From assembly GCA_949948735.1 (NCBI GenBank), contig CATLGV010000011.1, forward strand, positions 48,825-112,824: a stretch of DNA of 64,000 nucleotides, given 5' to 3'. Made by a program: the position numbers and the translations under genes. Shown here piece by piece: positions 53,401 through 62,059 of this stretch (positions are counted from its first letter, which is position 1; each line of letters starts with the position of its first letter). The notes below the pieces were generated by a model, which made no database searches, had not been told where the DNA came from, and was given only the letters and a program-made list of their open reading frames with translations. The stretch comes from an uncultured Lachnospiraceae bacterium. GTDB taxonomy: Bacteria > Bacillota > Clostridia > Lachnospirales > Lachnospiraceae.

Positions 53401-54312
53401 CTCATCCCGGATTGCCTTCACCGCCTCCTTCAGAAGGGGATCCACCCCCTCCGGCCTTTTGGCGGAAAGCCTTGTAAAGGATGCCTCCGCAAACAGCGCG
53501 TACAGCGACGCGTAGTCCCGGCTGCCTCTGAGCTGTTCTATCAGCGCCAAATCGGCTGTCAGGTTGTCCATATACTGCGCCGGGCCGCCCGCGCTGCCCG
53601 CAATATCCATTCCCTGCTTTATGCGCCCTGCGCACTCTGAGAGCATGGTATCCATATAGGCGAGCGCCCCCGCAAACCACGGCTTATCCGTCAGGCTGCA
53701 AACATCCTCCAGACGGTAATCCTCCATCCGCTCCCGCAGCCACTCCTCCGGAAACGGATAGCTCATGGAAAAACGGTAGAGCCGCAGAATTGCTTCCTCA
53801 ATTTTTTTCTCACTGCTGCCCGTGCTGTAGCACTCGACAAAACGCAGAAAGCGCTCCGTCGGCTCCGCATGGGAATCCTCCAAAAGACGGTTCATCACGT
53901 CGCTCTCCAGCAGCCTGAGCTCTCCCTCGTCCGCCACGCGAAATCCCGGGTCCAGGCCGATTGCATTAAAGTTATTGCGAATAATGAACAGGCAGAAGGA
54001 GTCAATGGTGGTAATCTGCGCATTGTGAATCAGCGACGCCTGCCGCTGCAGATGCTCGTTCTCGGGATTTTCCTCCAGAAGCCTTATCACCGCCGCGCTG
54101 ACGCGCTCGCGCATCTGCGCCGCCGCCGCCGAGGTGAAGGTCACAATCAGCAGCCTGTCGATGTCAACCGGATGCGCCTCATCGGTGATTCGCCGGATAA
54201 TCCGCTCCACAAGCACCGCCGTCTTCCCGCTGCCGGCTGCCGCCGATACCAGAATATTACAGTCCCTGGCGTCAATTACGCGCTGCTGGTCCAGTGTAAA
54301 CTTTACCGCCAT
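50464..54312 (-). CDS. addA: ATP-dependent helicase/nuclease subunit A
   Basis: A 1282-aa UvrD-type helicase-nuclease, partner of AddB in double-strand break end processing (the Firmicute RecBCD counterpart). Walker A GSGKT is at residues 27-31; further helicase motifs include DEYQDSN, VGDVKQSIYKFRLA, IMTIHKSKGLEFP and VALTRAKEKL. The C-terminal RecB-type nuclease has GVIDVFFYEEDGIVLADYKTD with the catalytic Asp-Asp-Lys set. An Ala/Glu-rich insertion with short internal repeats (ASLEAGVSDAADIPLEAG) is found around residue 675. Its start overlaps addB by 41 bp. Confidence 0.96.
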   Translation of the reverse strand: MAVKFTLDQQRVIDARDCNILVSAAAGSGKTAVLVERIIRRITDEAHPVDIDRLLIVTFTSAAAAQMRERVSAAVIRLLEENPENEHLQRQASLIHNAQITTIDSFCLFIIRNNFNAIGLDPGFRVADEGELRLLESDVMNRLLEDSHAEPTERFLRFVECYSTGSSEKKIEEAILRLYRFSMSYPFPEEWLRERMEDYRLEDVCSLTDKPWFAGALAYMDTMLSECAGRIKQGMDIAGSAGGPAQYMDNLTADLALIEQLRGSRDYASLYALFAEASFTRLSAKRPEGVDPLLKEAVKAIRDEVKKTIGDLKKLLFQISPEDTFEDMAVCQEVVEELAVLALSFKRRLDQAKRDRNVIDFSDMEHFALEILLARDEDGNIVPRETALELQDYFEEIMIDEYQDSNEVQELLLKCISGEDKGRFNRFMVGDVKQSIYKFRLARPEIFMDKYDTYVTNESDAQGRLRIDLRMNFRSRAEVTGAANFICGQLMKKQVGNVEYDGQAALYAGASYPPPPEGESPQLYQTELLIAAGPQEGDASDSYSEKEREAMMTAARIRELVGSFPVTDAATGELRPAKYSDIVLLLRATSGWDEEFRRVLSERGIPVHVTGKTGYFETLEIQGIVNILKVLDNPLQDIPFFGVMRLPFFGFSEEEIVRIKCGAEAADAAGASLEAGVSDAADIPLEAGEQKRFLYELVKQYCMTAAGEEAQALVGKAARLLDTIARYRRMVAYTPIKELIGRIIDDTGYAAYVGAMPGGGQRRANMELLLERAGAFQKTSFYGLFHFIRYLETMQEQEVDFGEANILDENADVVRIMTIHKSKGLEFPICFVCGLAKQFNQMDLRQGILMDAELGVGVDYIDPYLRIKRRTLRKNVVAQRMKEDTRGEDLRVLYVALTRAKEKLILTGCLQDPGKRIAAGRLAAMETQEKLSYSTLMTAGSYLDLILAALMRHRCMGALMETLGLDAQLPGQAHPAVPAYASTPIAITVYDEVEDYAGQLREQGRAAVLEENLDKAGEFVDNELSKTLEERLRYQYPYAYLEGLKVKTTVSELKRASYEAVSGEADELVALPRESYVPRFAREEMTDCPDEAGGSTAVQYGTAVHKAMELFSFSGEYAYTRTAEDPDGQQAGRRLYALVCRERERWIAEGRAAQEELACVSSARITEFLKSGLAQRMIAACARGGLFKEQPFVLGIPANRLREQYPETETVLIQGVIDVFFYEEDGIVLADYKTDRVGTAQELIDRYRAQLEYYQLALEQITGKPVKERYLYSFALQTEILV

Positions 54313-57300
54313 CCTGCTCCCTGCCTCCTTCGTCCATCTGCTCCTTCATCCGTTCCGTTGCCGTTTCGTTATCCATTTCCTCCAAATGGCGCACCAGATC
54401 TGCACCAAGCTTGGAATCAAAGCCGCACACGCTGTTATACGCACAGTAGGTACAGGCCGCCGTATCTCCCTGCCGGTAGGGATTGAGTCCCACCTCCCCG
54501 TCCAGTATGGCGCCGCCAAGCGCCCTGATCTTATGGTTCACATAGCGGGACACCGTATCAAAGTCCTCGCCGGAAAGCACGCCGGAGGCCTGGGTAAAGC
54601 TCCCGTCCTTCTTCCTGGCAACCGGAATAACGGATGATTTCGTCTCAAAATCCTTGTCAAGCAGCCGGATAACCGCCTCGTCGTCACGCACCATTCCGGT
54701 CATCTTAAGCTCCTCCAGAATCGCATTCTCTATCTCCTGCGGATCCGGCTTTCCCTTGTCCGTCTCCGCCAGCGGGTCGCTTACATGGTAATAGAGCATC
54801 GCCGCCGGAATGACATGCATGTCGGGATTTTTCTTTTTCTGTACCTCGACAGCCGCGTTCATGTATACCACAAGCTGCAGCTGCAACCCGTAATACAGCG
54901 CGGCCAGGTCAAATCTCCTGCCGCCCGATTTGTAATCGATTACTTTTACATAGAGCTTGTCCTCCTGCACACAGGTGTCCACACGGTCTATCCTGCCGGA
55001 AAGGCGCACCTTCTCCTCCTCCGAGAGCGCGATATTCACCGCCTCAAGGTCCTCCGTCATCTGAAAGGACATCTCAAAGCTTTCGGGCAGAAAAGCGCCG
55101 TGCTTTAGCTGATGCTGCAGGGTCCGCACAGTGCGGTTCAGAATCCGGCGCATCCGCGTTATCATATATTCGTTGCGTTTACTGCTGTACAGCACGGTCT
55201 CCCCGTAGGAAGCGGCATAGCTTTCCAGACACTCCGCCACCAGCTGCTCGCCAAGCTCTCCGGGAAAATCAAGCCATGTATATCCCCTCGCCGCAAGCTG
55301 CTGTGAAAACTGCTCCAAAACGGCATGGAACACATTGCCTGCGTCCACGCTTTCAAAGCCGTACTTATCGCGCTCCTCAAGACGCAGTCCATACTGCAGG
55401 AAATGCGCGTACGCGCAGGCGGCAAATCTCTCCAGACGGCTTACGCTGTTTTGAAGCACCTGGCCGTACAGCAGCCGCGCAAGCTCTCTGGGAAGCCGTC
55501 TGTCCGCCGCACCCTTTGCATACGAAAAGGCCGCCTCGCGCATCTGCCGCACCAGCGGCGCGTGCGCTTCATTTCTGACATATGCGTCATATATCGTGAA
55601 AAAGAGCTGCCGATCCGGACCGATTTCGTCCGCGGCGTACCGCCGCAGAAGCTCCACAAGATATGCCAGTCCGTCCGCAGGCGATTCAAGCTGCTCCGCG
55701 GCAGGCTGCAGCTCGGGACGCGCGGGCGCAAGCCCGGGAAAGAGCTTTTGCACCGTGCCGATTAAATAGGCCGGTCGCAGGCTCTTTCCCTCGCTGTCCA
55801 CCTTGGCATACGACAAAAACAGCCGCTGCGTAGGCTTTGTCATCGTCATGTACAGATAGAGACGCTGGATGTACATCTGCTGCCGGGGCGTCGGCGCAAG
55901 CTCGTACTCGGATGCAAGCAGAAATTCCCTGTCAATATCCGATATGATGCCGCCGGTTGCGCCGCTTCTGGGAATAATCCCGTCGTTCACCCCCACAAAA
56001 AACAGCACCTTAATCTCGCCAAGCCGCGTCCGCTCAATATCGCCGACGACCACCTTATCGACATTCTGCGGGATTGCGCCTACCTTGATTTCGTCAAAGC
56101 CCGCATCCAGTATATCCGCAAATTCCCTGATTTCAAGCTCCTCATCCCCAAGCAGCGCATGAATCTGCTCCAGAAGCGCCATCACCAGACGGTACACCTG
56201 CGCATATTCCTTAGCGCGTACCAAATCGTTCTCCCGCGCAAAATGCTGTTCATACGTCTCCAGCTTCTGCTCAATGCCTGCCTGCCGGATAAAATCATAT
56301 AACGCCTGCACGAACACTGCGCCTGTTGCCTTTTTCACCATCAGCGGCGCGAGCATCCCTGCCACCCGCTCCCGGAGGGCGTTGAGCTCCTCGAGCACAC
56401 AGGCTTCGTCCTCCTGCCGGTGCGGCCTTCTCGTAAAGGGGCTTGCCCACGCCTTCCGGCCGCGAATCCCCATGGTAAGGCAGTAATTCTCCAGACGGTC
56501 CGTCTCCTCCGGCGTAATGCCGGAAAGCCCGCACCGCAGGAAATGAAATACCGTCTCATAGGAATAATCCTGTATGACAATCAAAAACGCACTACGGATG
56601 AATTCGATGAAGGGATTGAGCACAAGCTTATTGGTCTGATCCAGGAAAAACGGTATCTCAAGGCGCGAGAACTCCTCCCCCGCAAGAAAGCCGTACCGCT
56701 CCATATCTCCCGTCACTACCGCAATATCCCGATAGCAGCAGCCTTCCTCCCGCACCAGTCTTCGAATGGCAAGGCATACCTGGTGCAGCTCCTCTCTGGG
56801 ATTGGACGCCTCAAAGATCCGGATGCTGTCCTGCCCGCCCTCGAACGCTTTGTACGGATACCGGAACAGCTCCCGCTCCAGATGGGAAAGACCCGCATTG
56901 TCCTTGTACCGATAAACCCGCTCTTCCCGAATCAGCTCATCCGGCTCCCGTTTTACGCCCGCCTCCCGACAGAGCCTGTCCAAATCGTAAATGGTTTTCT
57001 TGCTCAGGTGGAACAGCTTCTGCTCGCCGTCCATGCGGTACGGATTTTCGCGCGCGTCCATCGTGACGGTGACAATGACCTCCCCCGCAAGCCGCATCAG
57101 CTCCTGTATGACCCGGTTCTGCACCGGCGTAAAGCCCGTAAAGCCGTCAAACGCAATCACGCTCTCTTGCACCACGCGCGATTTACACAGAACGCCTCTG
57201 AGCAGATCCAGCGTTTCCTCCGTCGTGATGTACTTCTCGTTTATATACTGCAAAAATCCCTGATACAGCAGATGCAGATCCTTGAGCTTACAGGCGAGCG

Positions 57301-57751
57301 CGCCTCTTTTTGCCGCGTATTCGCAGAGCTTCTCCACATCCCTTGTTCCAAGCCCGTACTGCATAAACTCCGACAGCGCCGACTTCACTTCATGGATGTA
57401 GCCGAGCTTTTTGATGTTGTGCTTCATCACCGTCAGCTCTTCCTCCACCCCCGCCGCGACACGGCGCAGCACCAGACTCTTGCCGGTATCGTCGAGCACG
57501 GGCCTGCCGTCGCCGCCGACCTCCTCAAAAATTCTGTGGGAAAGCCGCCCGAAGCTTAAGACGTCTATATTCATAATGCCCTTGTTCGGATGACGCTTTA
57601 CCATCTCCAGCTGCGTCTGCATCGTGAACTGGTCGGGTACGACAATCAGGTAGTTCGTATGGGGATTTTCCTGCGACGCCGCTATGATGCGCTCATATAA
57701 GAGATGGCTTTTGCCGGAGCCTGACGCTCCGATATAAAATCTAAGTCCCAT
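54272..57751 (-). CDS. addB: ATP-dependent helicase/nuclease subunit B
   Basis: A 1159-aa AddB protein. The N-terminus has Walker A GASGSGKSH (residues 8-16). The C-terminal nuclease domain includes VKVIDYKSGGRRFDL, and the four cysteines of the family's Fe-S cluster are visible as one in RFAACAYAHFLQYG and three in ACTYCAYNSVCGF. It is the first gene of addB-addA-HAD-CPBP. Confidence 0.95.
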   Translation of the reverse strand: MGLRFYIGASGSGKSHLLYERIIAASQENPHTNYLIVVPDQFTMQTQLEMVKRHPNKGIMNIDVLSFGRLSHRIFEEVGGDGRPVLDDTGKSLVLRRVAAGVEEELTVMKHNIKKLGYIHEVKSALSEFMQYGLGTRDVEKLCEYAAKRGALACKLKDLHLLYQGFLQYINEKYITTEETLDLLRGVLCKSRVVQESVIAFDGFTGFTPVQNRVIQELMRLAGEVIVTVTMDARENPYRMDGEQKLFHLSKKTIYDLDRLCREAGVKREPDELIREERVYRYKDNAGLSHLERELFRYPYKAFEGGQDSIRIFEASNPREELHQVCLAIRRLVREEGCCYRDIAVVTGDMERYGFLAGEEFSRLEIPFFLDQTNKLVLNPFIEFIRSAFLIVIQDYSYETVFHFLRCGLSGITPEETDRLENYCLTMGIRGRKAWASPFTRRPHRQEDEACVLEELNALRERVAGMLAPLMVKKATGAVFVQALYDFIRQAGIEQKLETYEQHFARENDLVRAKEYAQVYRLVMALLEQIHALLGDEELEIREFADILDAGFDEIKVGAIPQNVDKVVVGDIERTRLGEIKVLFFVGVNDGIIPRSGATGGIISDIDREFLLASEYELAPTPRQQMYIQRLYLYMTMTKPTQRLFLSYAKVDSEGKSLRPAYLIGTVQKLFPGLAPARPELQPAAEQLESPADGLAYLVELLRRYAADEIGPDRQLFFTIYDAYVRNEAHAPLVRQMREAAFSYAKGAADRRLPRELARLLYGQVLQNSVSRLERFAACAYAHFLQYGLRLEERDKYGFESVDAGNVFHAVLEQFSQQLAARGYTWLDFPGELGEQLVAECLESYAASYGETVLYSSKRNEYMITRMRRILNRTVRTLQHQLKHGAFLPESFEMSFQMTEDLEAVNIALSEEEKVRLSGRIDRVDTCVQEDKLYVKVIDYKSGGRRFDLAALYYGLQLQLVVYMNAAVEVQKKKNPDMHVIPAAMLYYHVSDPLAETDKGKPDPQEIENAILEELKMTGMVRDDEAVIRLLDKDFETKSSVIPVARKKDGSFTQASGVLSGEDFDTVSRYVNHKIRALGGAILDGEVGLNPYRQGDTAACTYCAYNSVCGFDSKLGADLVRHLEEMDNETATERMKEQMDEGGREQDGGKVYTGPAARN

Positions 57752-57857
57752 GAATATCGCTGTGCTCCCTTCCGCAGTGCTGCTGGTCTTATTCTATATG
57801 CTCTCTTTCACATAGTCAATCCGTTTCAGCCTCAATTGACGGGTATTTTGTGATATT

Positions 57858-57886
57858 TTGACCCCGCTCTCATTTTGTGCTACACT
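57858..57886 (+). promoter_or_regulatory. Sigma-A promoter of the lipoprotein gene
   Basis: TTGACC (57858-57863), 17-nt spacer and TACACT (57881-57886), 40 bp before the start codon. Confidence 0.55.
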
Positions 57887-57925
57887 GTAAATTAATTTAT
57901 TTTACAAAGCAGAAAGGAACCTGAC

Positions 57926-58702
57926 ATGAAACGAAGCGCTCTTATTATACCGTTTATTCTCCTGCCGGCGGCGCTGTTGTCCGCCTGCGGCAGTACAGAC
58001 ACCGCTCCGCCGCAGACTGTCGAGTGGAACGATATCGCAAACGCGGCAAACAGCGAGGACGCCCCGTCAAATCCGACGGACGCAGCACAGCCGCAAGCTC
58101 CCGACAGCAGCGAACCCGCCCCGCCTGCGGATGAAGCGGACGCCCGGACGCCCACAGACGACGATTCCGGCGACGTATACCGCGAAATCTACACGCAGGC
58201 AGTCTCAGAAAACACGGATCCGGTCTCCTTTTCCCTGATCTATCTGGATAACGACGACATCCCTGAGCTGGTCGTTTTCGACGGCTATTACAGCGCTTAC
58301 TCCATCTACACGGTAAAGGAGGGCGCGCTGTCCTGCATGGTGGATTTCTTTTCCACGGTGGAGCTGACTTATTTTGAGCGCAGCGGAATCATCGCAGGCT
58401 TTGCGCGCTGGAACGGCGGCGGCGATGAGGGGGGATACGGGCGGTATTACTATACCGTGTCCGCTGACGCCATGATTACGGACGACACCGCCCCCGCATT
58501 GAGCTATGACTACAACGCCGTGTACGACGAGGCGGGCAATTATACCGGCGAAGGCGTTATCCGCTATTACAGCCTGGGTGCAGAGACCGATGAAGCCCTC
58601 TTTCAGGAAAAGCTCAGCGAATGGGGCGTTACCGAGGGCGGCGACGTCGTTCCTGATTTTCTGGAGAAGGAAGAAGTGCTGTCACGCTTAAGGGAGCGCT
58701 GA
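57926..58702 (+). CDS. Hypothetical lipoprotein
   Basis: A 258-aa predicted lipoprotein: signal RSALIIPFILLPAALLSAC with lipobox LSAC. A Pro/Ala/Asp-rich linker (about residues 25-80) leads to a globular part (YREIYTQAVSENTDPVSFSL ... DIPELVVFDGYYSAYSIYTV) that resembles secreted clostridial proteins of unknown function. AAAGGAACC precedes the ATG. The last codons and stop coincide with a fragment of the dispersed repeat. Confidence 0.72.
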   Translation: MKRSALIIPFILLPAALLSACGSTDTAPPQTVEWNDIANAANSEDAPSNPTDAAQPQAPDSSEPAPPADEADARTPTDDDSGDVYREIYTQAVSENTDPVSFSLIYLDNDDIPELVVFDGYYSAYSIYTVKEGALSCMVDFFSTVELTYFERSGIIAGFARWNGGGDEGGYGRYYYTVSADAMITDDTAPALSYDYNAVYDEAGNYTGEGVIRYYSLGAETDEALFQEKLSEWGVTEGGDVVPDFLEKEEVLSRLRER

Positions 58703-58716
58703 TAAAATCACCGCTT
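58689..58716. repeat. Fragment of the palindromic dispersed repeat
   Basis: TAAGGGAGCGCTGATAAAATCACCGCTT matches the left terminal hairpin of copy 2 (37324-37450) closely and provides the stop codon of the lipoprotein gene. Confidence 0.55.
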
Positions 58717-58734
58717 GTTGATTAAAACACCGTC

Positions 58735-58763
58735 TTGCGCAAACTCCGCCAAAATGATACATT
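58735..58763 (+). promoter_or_regulatory. Possible promoter of pepF
   Basis: TTGCGC (58735-58740), 17-nt spacer and TACATT (58758-58763), 50 bp before the start codon. Confidence 0.45.
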
Positions 58764-58813
58764 AATGATATGAGAATGATGCGCAGGAAGGTGCGCAGAA
58801 ATGGGGGATTGCT

Positions 58814-60631
58814 ATGAGCGATACACAAAAAATCATTTCCGGCTTTGACCAGCGAAGCGACGTCCCCAGGGAATTTACCTGGGCAGTTGAGGATCTGTAT
58901 GCCTCCGACGCGGACTGGCGGGCCGATGCCGACAAAATAAAAGAACTGGCCCAGCGTCTGGAAGCCTTTCAGAACACGCTCGCAGACAGCGCAAAGCAGC
59001 TTCTGTCGTTTTTAACGCTGCAGGATGAAGTCGTTGTCCTGCTCGACCGGTTCCTGAACTATGCCATGACCAGGTCGGACGAGGATACAAAGAACACGGT
59101 TTACCAGGGCTTTAAGGACCAGGCCACCGGTATCTATGTCGCCATCTCCGCCGCGACCGCTTTCGCAGAGCCTGAGCTTCTTTCCATCCCGGAAGAGACG
59201 CTTGCGCGGTTCTTCTCGGAAGAGCCGGGGCTTACCGTCTATCGGCGCTATATCGGGGATATCCGCCGCAAAAGGGCGCATATCCTGAGCAATGCCGAGG
59301 AAAAAATCCTTGCCGCCGCAGGCGATTTGGCGCAGGCGCCGGACGACATCTTTTCGCTGTTGAACAATGCGGACATCACCTTTGATTCCGTGACGGATAT
59401 TGAAGGGACGCGCTTTCCGGTCACACAGGCAAGCTTTCTCCCGCTGATGCACAATCCTGACAGAAGTGTCAGAAAGGCGACCTTCGAATCGATATACAGA
59501 ACCTACAAGGGGCTGAAAAATACCTCCGCGGCGCTGCTCTCCGCACAGATGAAGCAGCTGCGGTTCTTTGCGAAGGCACGCGGCTACGACAGCGCGCTTG
59601 CAGCCGCGCTCGACAATACCAACGTAGATCCGGCAGTCTATTACAATCTTATCGAGGCTGTCCATGACCGCATGGAATCCATGTACAAATATGTGCGTCT
59701 GCGCAAAAAGCTGCTGCAGGTAGACGAGCTTCATATGTATGACCTGTATGTACCAGTAGTATCGGAAGCCGTAAGAACGATTCCTTTTGCGGAGGCAAAG
59801 GCGGATATACGGGAAGCACTCGCCGTTCTGGGCGACGATTATACCGCGCTGCTGGACGAAGGCTTTGAAAAGCGCTGGATTGACGTCTACGAGAATACCG
59901 GCAAGCGCAGCGGCGCGTATTCCTGCGGTTCGAGGGTGCATCCGCTGGTATTGTTAAATTATAAAAACGATTTGGACAGCGAGTTTACCACCGCCCATGA
60001 AATGGGCCATGCGATTCACTCCTACCTCTCCAACAAGAACCAGCCGGTAATTGACGCGGAATACGGAATCTTTGTCGCGGAGGTCGCTTCGACCTGCAAT
60101 GAAGCGCTCTTGATGCAGCATCTGCTGAAGAAGACGACGGACAAAAAGGAGCGCGCTTACTTAATCAACTACTTCCTGGAGCAGTTCCGCACCACGCTAT
60201 ACCGCCAGACAATGTTTGCGGAGTTTGAGCTGAAGATGAGCGAGCTGATTCAGAACGGGGAAAGCATCAATGCCGAGACTGCCTGCAGGACCTACCACGA
60301 TCTGATTCGCCTGTATTTCGGGGACGACGTCGTTCTTGACAGACAGATTGACCTCGAGTGGGCACGGATTCCGCATTTTTACTATAATTTCTATGTCTAC
60401 CAGTATGCGACCGGATTCTCTGCGGCAATCGCGCTCTCACAGAAGATTTTGAAGGAGGGCGCACCTGCCGTCAAGGCTTACAAGGAAAAGTTTTTGAGCG
60501 CAGGCTGCTCGAAGGACCCTGTATCCATCCTGCGGGACGCAGGCGTGGATATGTCCACCAAAAAGCCTGTTGAGGAAGCCTTAGCGCTCTTTGACAGCCT
60601 GATTGACGAATTAAAAGAACTGCTGTCATAG
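58814..60631 (+). CDS. pepF: Oligoendopeptidase F
   Basis: A 605-aa M3B zinc peptidase that cleaves short cytoplasmic peptides. The zinc site HEMGH is near residue 395 (TTAHEMGHAIHSYL) with the downstream Glu in FVAEVASTCNEALL. Typical N-terminal helical repeats (FLTLQDEVVVLLDRFLNYA) and the ARIPHFYYNFYVYQYATG segment are present. GGGGGA precedes the ATG. Its 3' end overlaps the convergent gatB gene by 6 bp inside a palindrome. Confidence 0.95.
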   Translation: MSDTQKIISGFDQRSDVPREFTWAVEDLYASDADWRADADKIKELAQRLEAFQNTLADSAKQLLSFLTLQDEVVVLLDRFLNYAMTRSDEDTKNTVYQGFKDQATGIYVAISAATAFAEPELLSIPEETLARFFSEEPGLTVYRRYIGDIRRKRAHILSNAEEKILAAAGDLAQAPDDIFSLLNNADITFDSVTDIEGTRFPVTQASFLPLMHNPDRSVRKATFESIYRTYKGLKNTSAALLSAQMKQLRFFAKARGYDSALAAALDNTNVDPAVYYNLIEAVHDRMESMYKYVRLRKKLLQVDELHMYDLYVPVVSEAVRTIPFAEAKADIREALAVLGDDYTALLDEGFEKRWIDVYENTGKRSGAYSCGSRVHPLVLLNYKNDLDSEFTTAHEMGHAIHSYLSNKNQPVIDAEYGIFVAEVASTCNEALLMQHLLKKTTDKKERAYLINYFLEQFRTTLYRQTMFAEFELKMSELIQNGESINAETACRTYHDLIRLYFGDDVVLDRQIDLEWARIPHFYYNFYVYQYATGFSAAIALSQKILKEGAPAVKAYKEKFLSAGCSKDPVSILRDAGVDMSTKKPVEEALALFDSLIDELKELLS

Positions 60632-60643
60632 CAGTTCTTTTAA
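60611..60643. terminator. Bidirectional terminator formed by the pepF and gatB stop regions
   Basis: A perfect 14-bp stem TTAAAAGAACTGCT / AGCAGTTCTTTTAA with loop GTCAT. Both strands end in a T-run, so it can terminate both convergent genes, although it lies within their coding ends. Confidence 0.85.
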
Positions 60644-62056
60644 TATCCCGTTTACCGCCGCGGGATCGGCCTTTCCCTTCATCGCCTTCATTGTCTGTCC
60701 CACCAGAAAGCCGATTGCCTTCTCCTTGCCGTTTCGATAATCCTCCACGGACTGCGGGTTTTGGGCAAGCACCTTTTCAATGGTCTCCCGAAGCGCGCCC
60801 TCATCGTTGACCGTTTTCAGCCCCTTTTCCTCTACGTACCTTTCGGGATCCACATTTTCTTCAAACATCACCTCGAACACTTCCTTCGCCACGGACGAGT
60901 TAATCGCCCTGCTGTCTGTCAGACTGATCAGCTTCGCAAGATTGTCCGGTGAAAAGCGGATATCCCCTGCATCCATATTGCGCTCTCTGAGCAGCCGCAG
61001 CGTCTCCCCCATCAGCCAGTTAGACACCTTCTTGGGCTGATTGCAGACGGCGACCGTCTCCTCGAAGAGATCTGCCAGATGCTTTGAATCCGTCAGAATA
61101 CCGATGTCATACTCAGGAATGTCAAAGCTTTCCCGATAGCGGCGCATCTTTTCCTCCCGGAATTCCGGCAGGCCGGCCCGGATTTCTTCAATCCACTCGT
61201 CGCTGATATACACCGGGACCAGATCCGGATCCGGGAAATAGCGGTAGTCCTGCGCATCCTCCTTGGAACGCATCGCATAGGAATACTCCTTTGCGTCGTC
61301 CCAGCGCCGGGTCTCCTGTATCACCTGCTGTCCGGCCTCAAGCAGCTCAATCTGGCGCTCCCGCTCTCCCTCGATTGCGTGGGTGATCGCCCGGAAGGAA
61401 TTGAGATTTTTCATCTCGGTTCTGGTGCCAAATTCCTTCGCCCCCGCCTCGCGCACCGAGAGGTTGACGTCCGCGCGCATGGAGCCTTCGTTGAGCTTAC
61501 AGTCCGACGCGCCCAGATACTGAATCAGCATCCGCAGCTTCTCCAGATACGCGATAACCTCCTCGGCGCTGCGCATATCCGGCTCGGACACAATCTCAAT
61601 CAGCGGCACGCCCGAGCGGTTGTAATCGACCAGCGAGCAGTCCTCCCACTCGTCGTGGATAAGCTTGCCGGCGTCCTCCTCCATATGGATTTCATGGATG
61701 CCGACCGATTTTTTCCCGTCCTGCGTCTCTATCTCAACACGGCCGTTTGTGCATATCGGCAGATACAGCTGGCTGATCTGGTAATTCTGCGGATTGTCCG
61801 GATAGAAATAATTTTTCCGGTCAAACTTGCAGTACTGCGTAATGCTGCAATTCGTCGCAAGCCCCACCGCAATCGCATAATTGACCACCTGCCTGTTCAA
61901 AACGGGCAGGGAACCGGGCATCCCGGTACAGACAGGGCAGGTATGCGTATTGGGCGCTCCGCCGAACGCGGTGGAACAGCCGCAGAAAATCTTTGTCCTG
62001 GTCGCAAGCTCCACATGAACCTCCAGACCGATCACCGTCTCATATTGCTTTGCCAT
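60626..62056 (-). CDS. gatB: Asp-tRNA(Asn)/Glu-tRNA(Gln) amidotransferase subunit B
   Basis: A 476-aa GatB, which binds the mischarged tRNA and activates its carboxylate. It has GLEVHVELATRTKIFCGC, CPVCTGMPGSLPVLN (zinc-type cysteines), IEIVSEPDMRSAEEV and a C-terminal YqeY-like tail domain. It starts 3 bp after gatA in the gatCAB operon. Confidence 0.97.
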   Translation of the reverse strand: MAKQYETVIGLEVHVELATRTKIFCGCSTAFGGAPNTHTCPVCTGMPGSLPVLNRQVVNYAIAVGLATNCSITQYCKFDRKNYFYPDNPQNYQISQLYLPICTNGRVEIETQDGKKSVGIHEIHMEEDAGKLIHDEWEDCSLVDYNRSGVPLIEIVSEPDMRSAEEVIAYLEKLRMLIQYLGASDCKLNEGSMRADVNLSVREAGAKEFGTRTEMKNLNSFRAITHAIEGERERQIELLEAGQQVIQETRRWDDAKEYSYAMRSKEDAQDYRYFPDPDLVPVYISDEWIEEIRAGLPEFREEKMRRYRESFDIPEYDIGILTDSKHLADLFEETVAVCNQPKKVSNWLMGETLRLLRERNMDAGDIRFSPDNLAKLISLTDSRAINSSVAKEVFEVMFEENVDPERYVEEKGLKTVNDEGALRETIEKVLAQNPQSVEDYRNGKEKAIGFLVGQTMKAMKGKADPAAVNGILKELL

Positions 62057-62059
62057 ACG

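Noticed and set aside
51391..53640. Long plus-strand frame opposite addA
   Set aside because: Antisense shadow produced by codon bias of addA; no recognisable protein.
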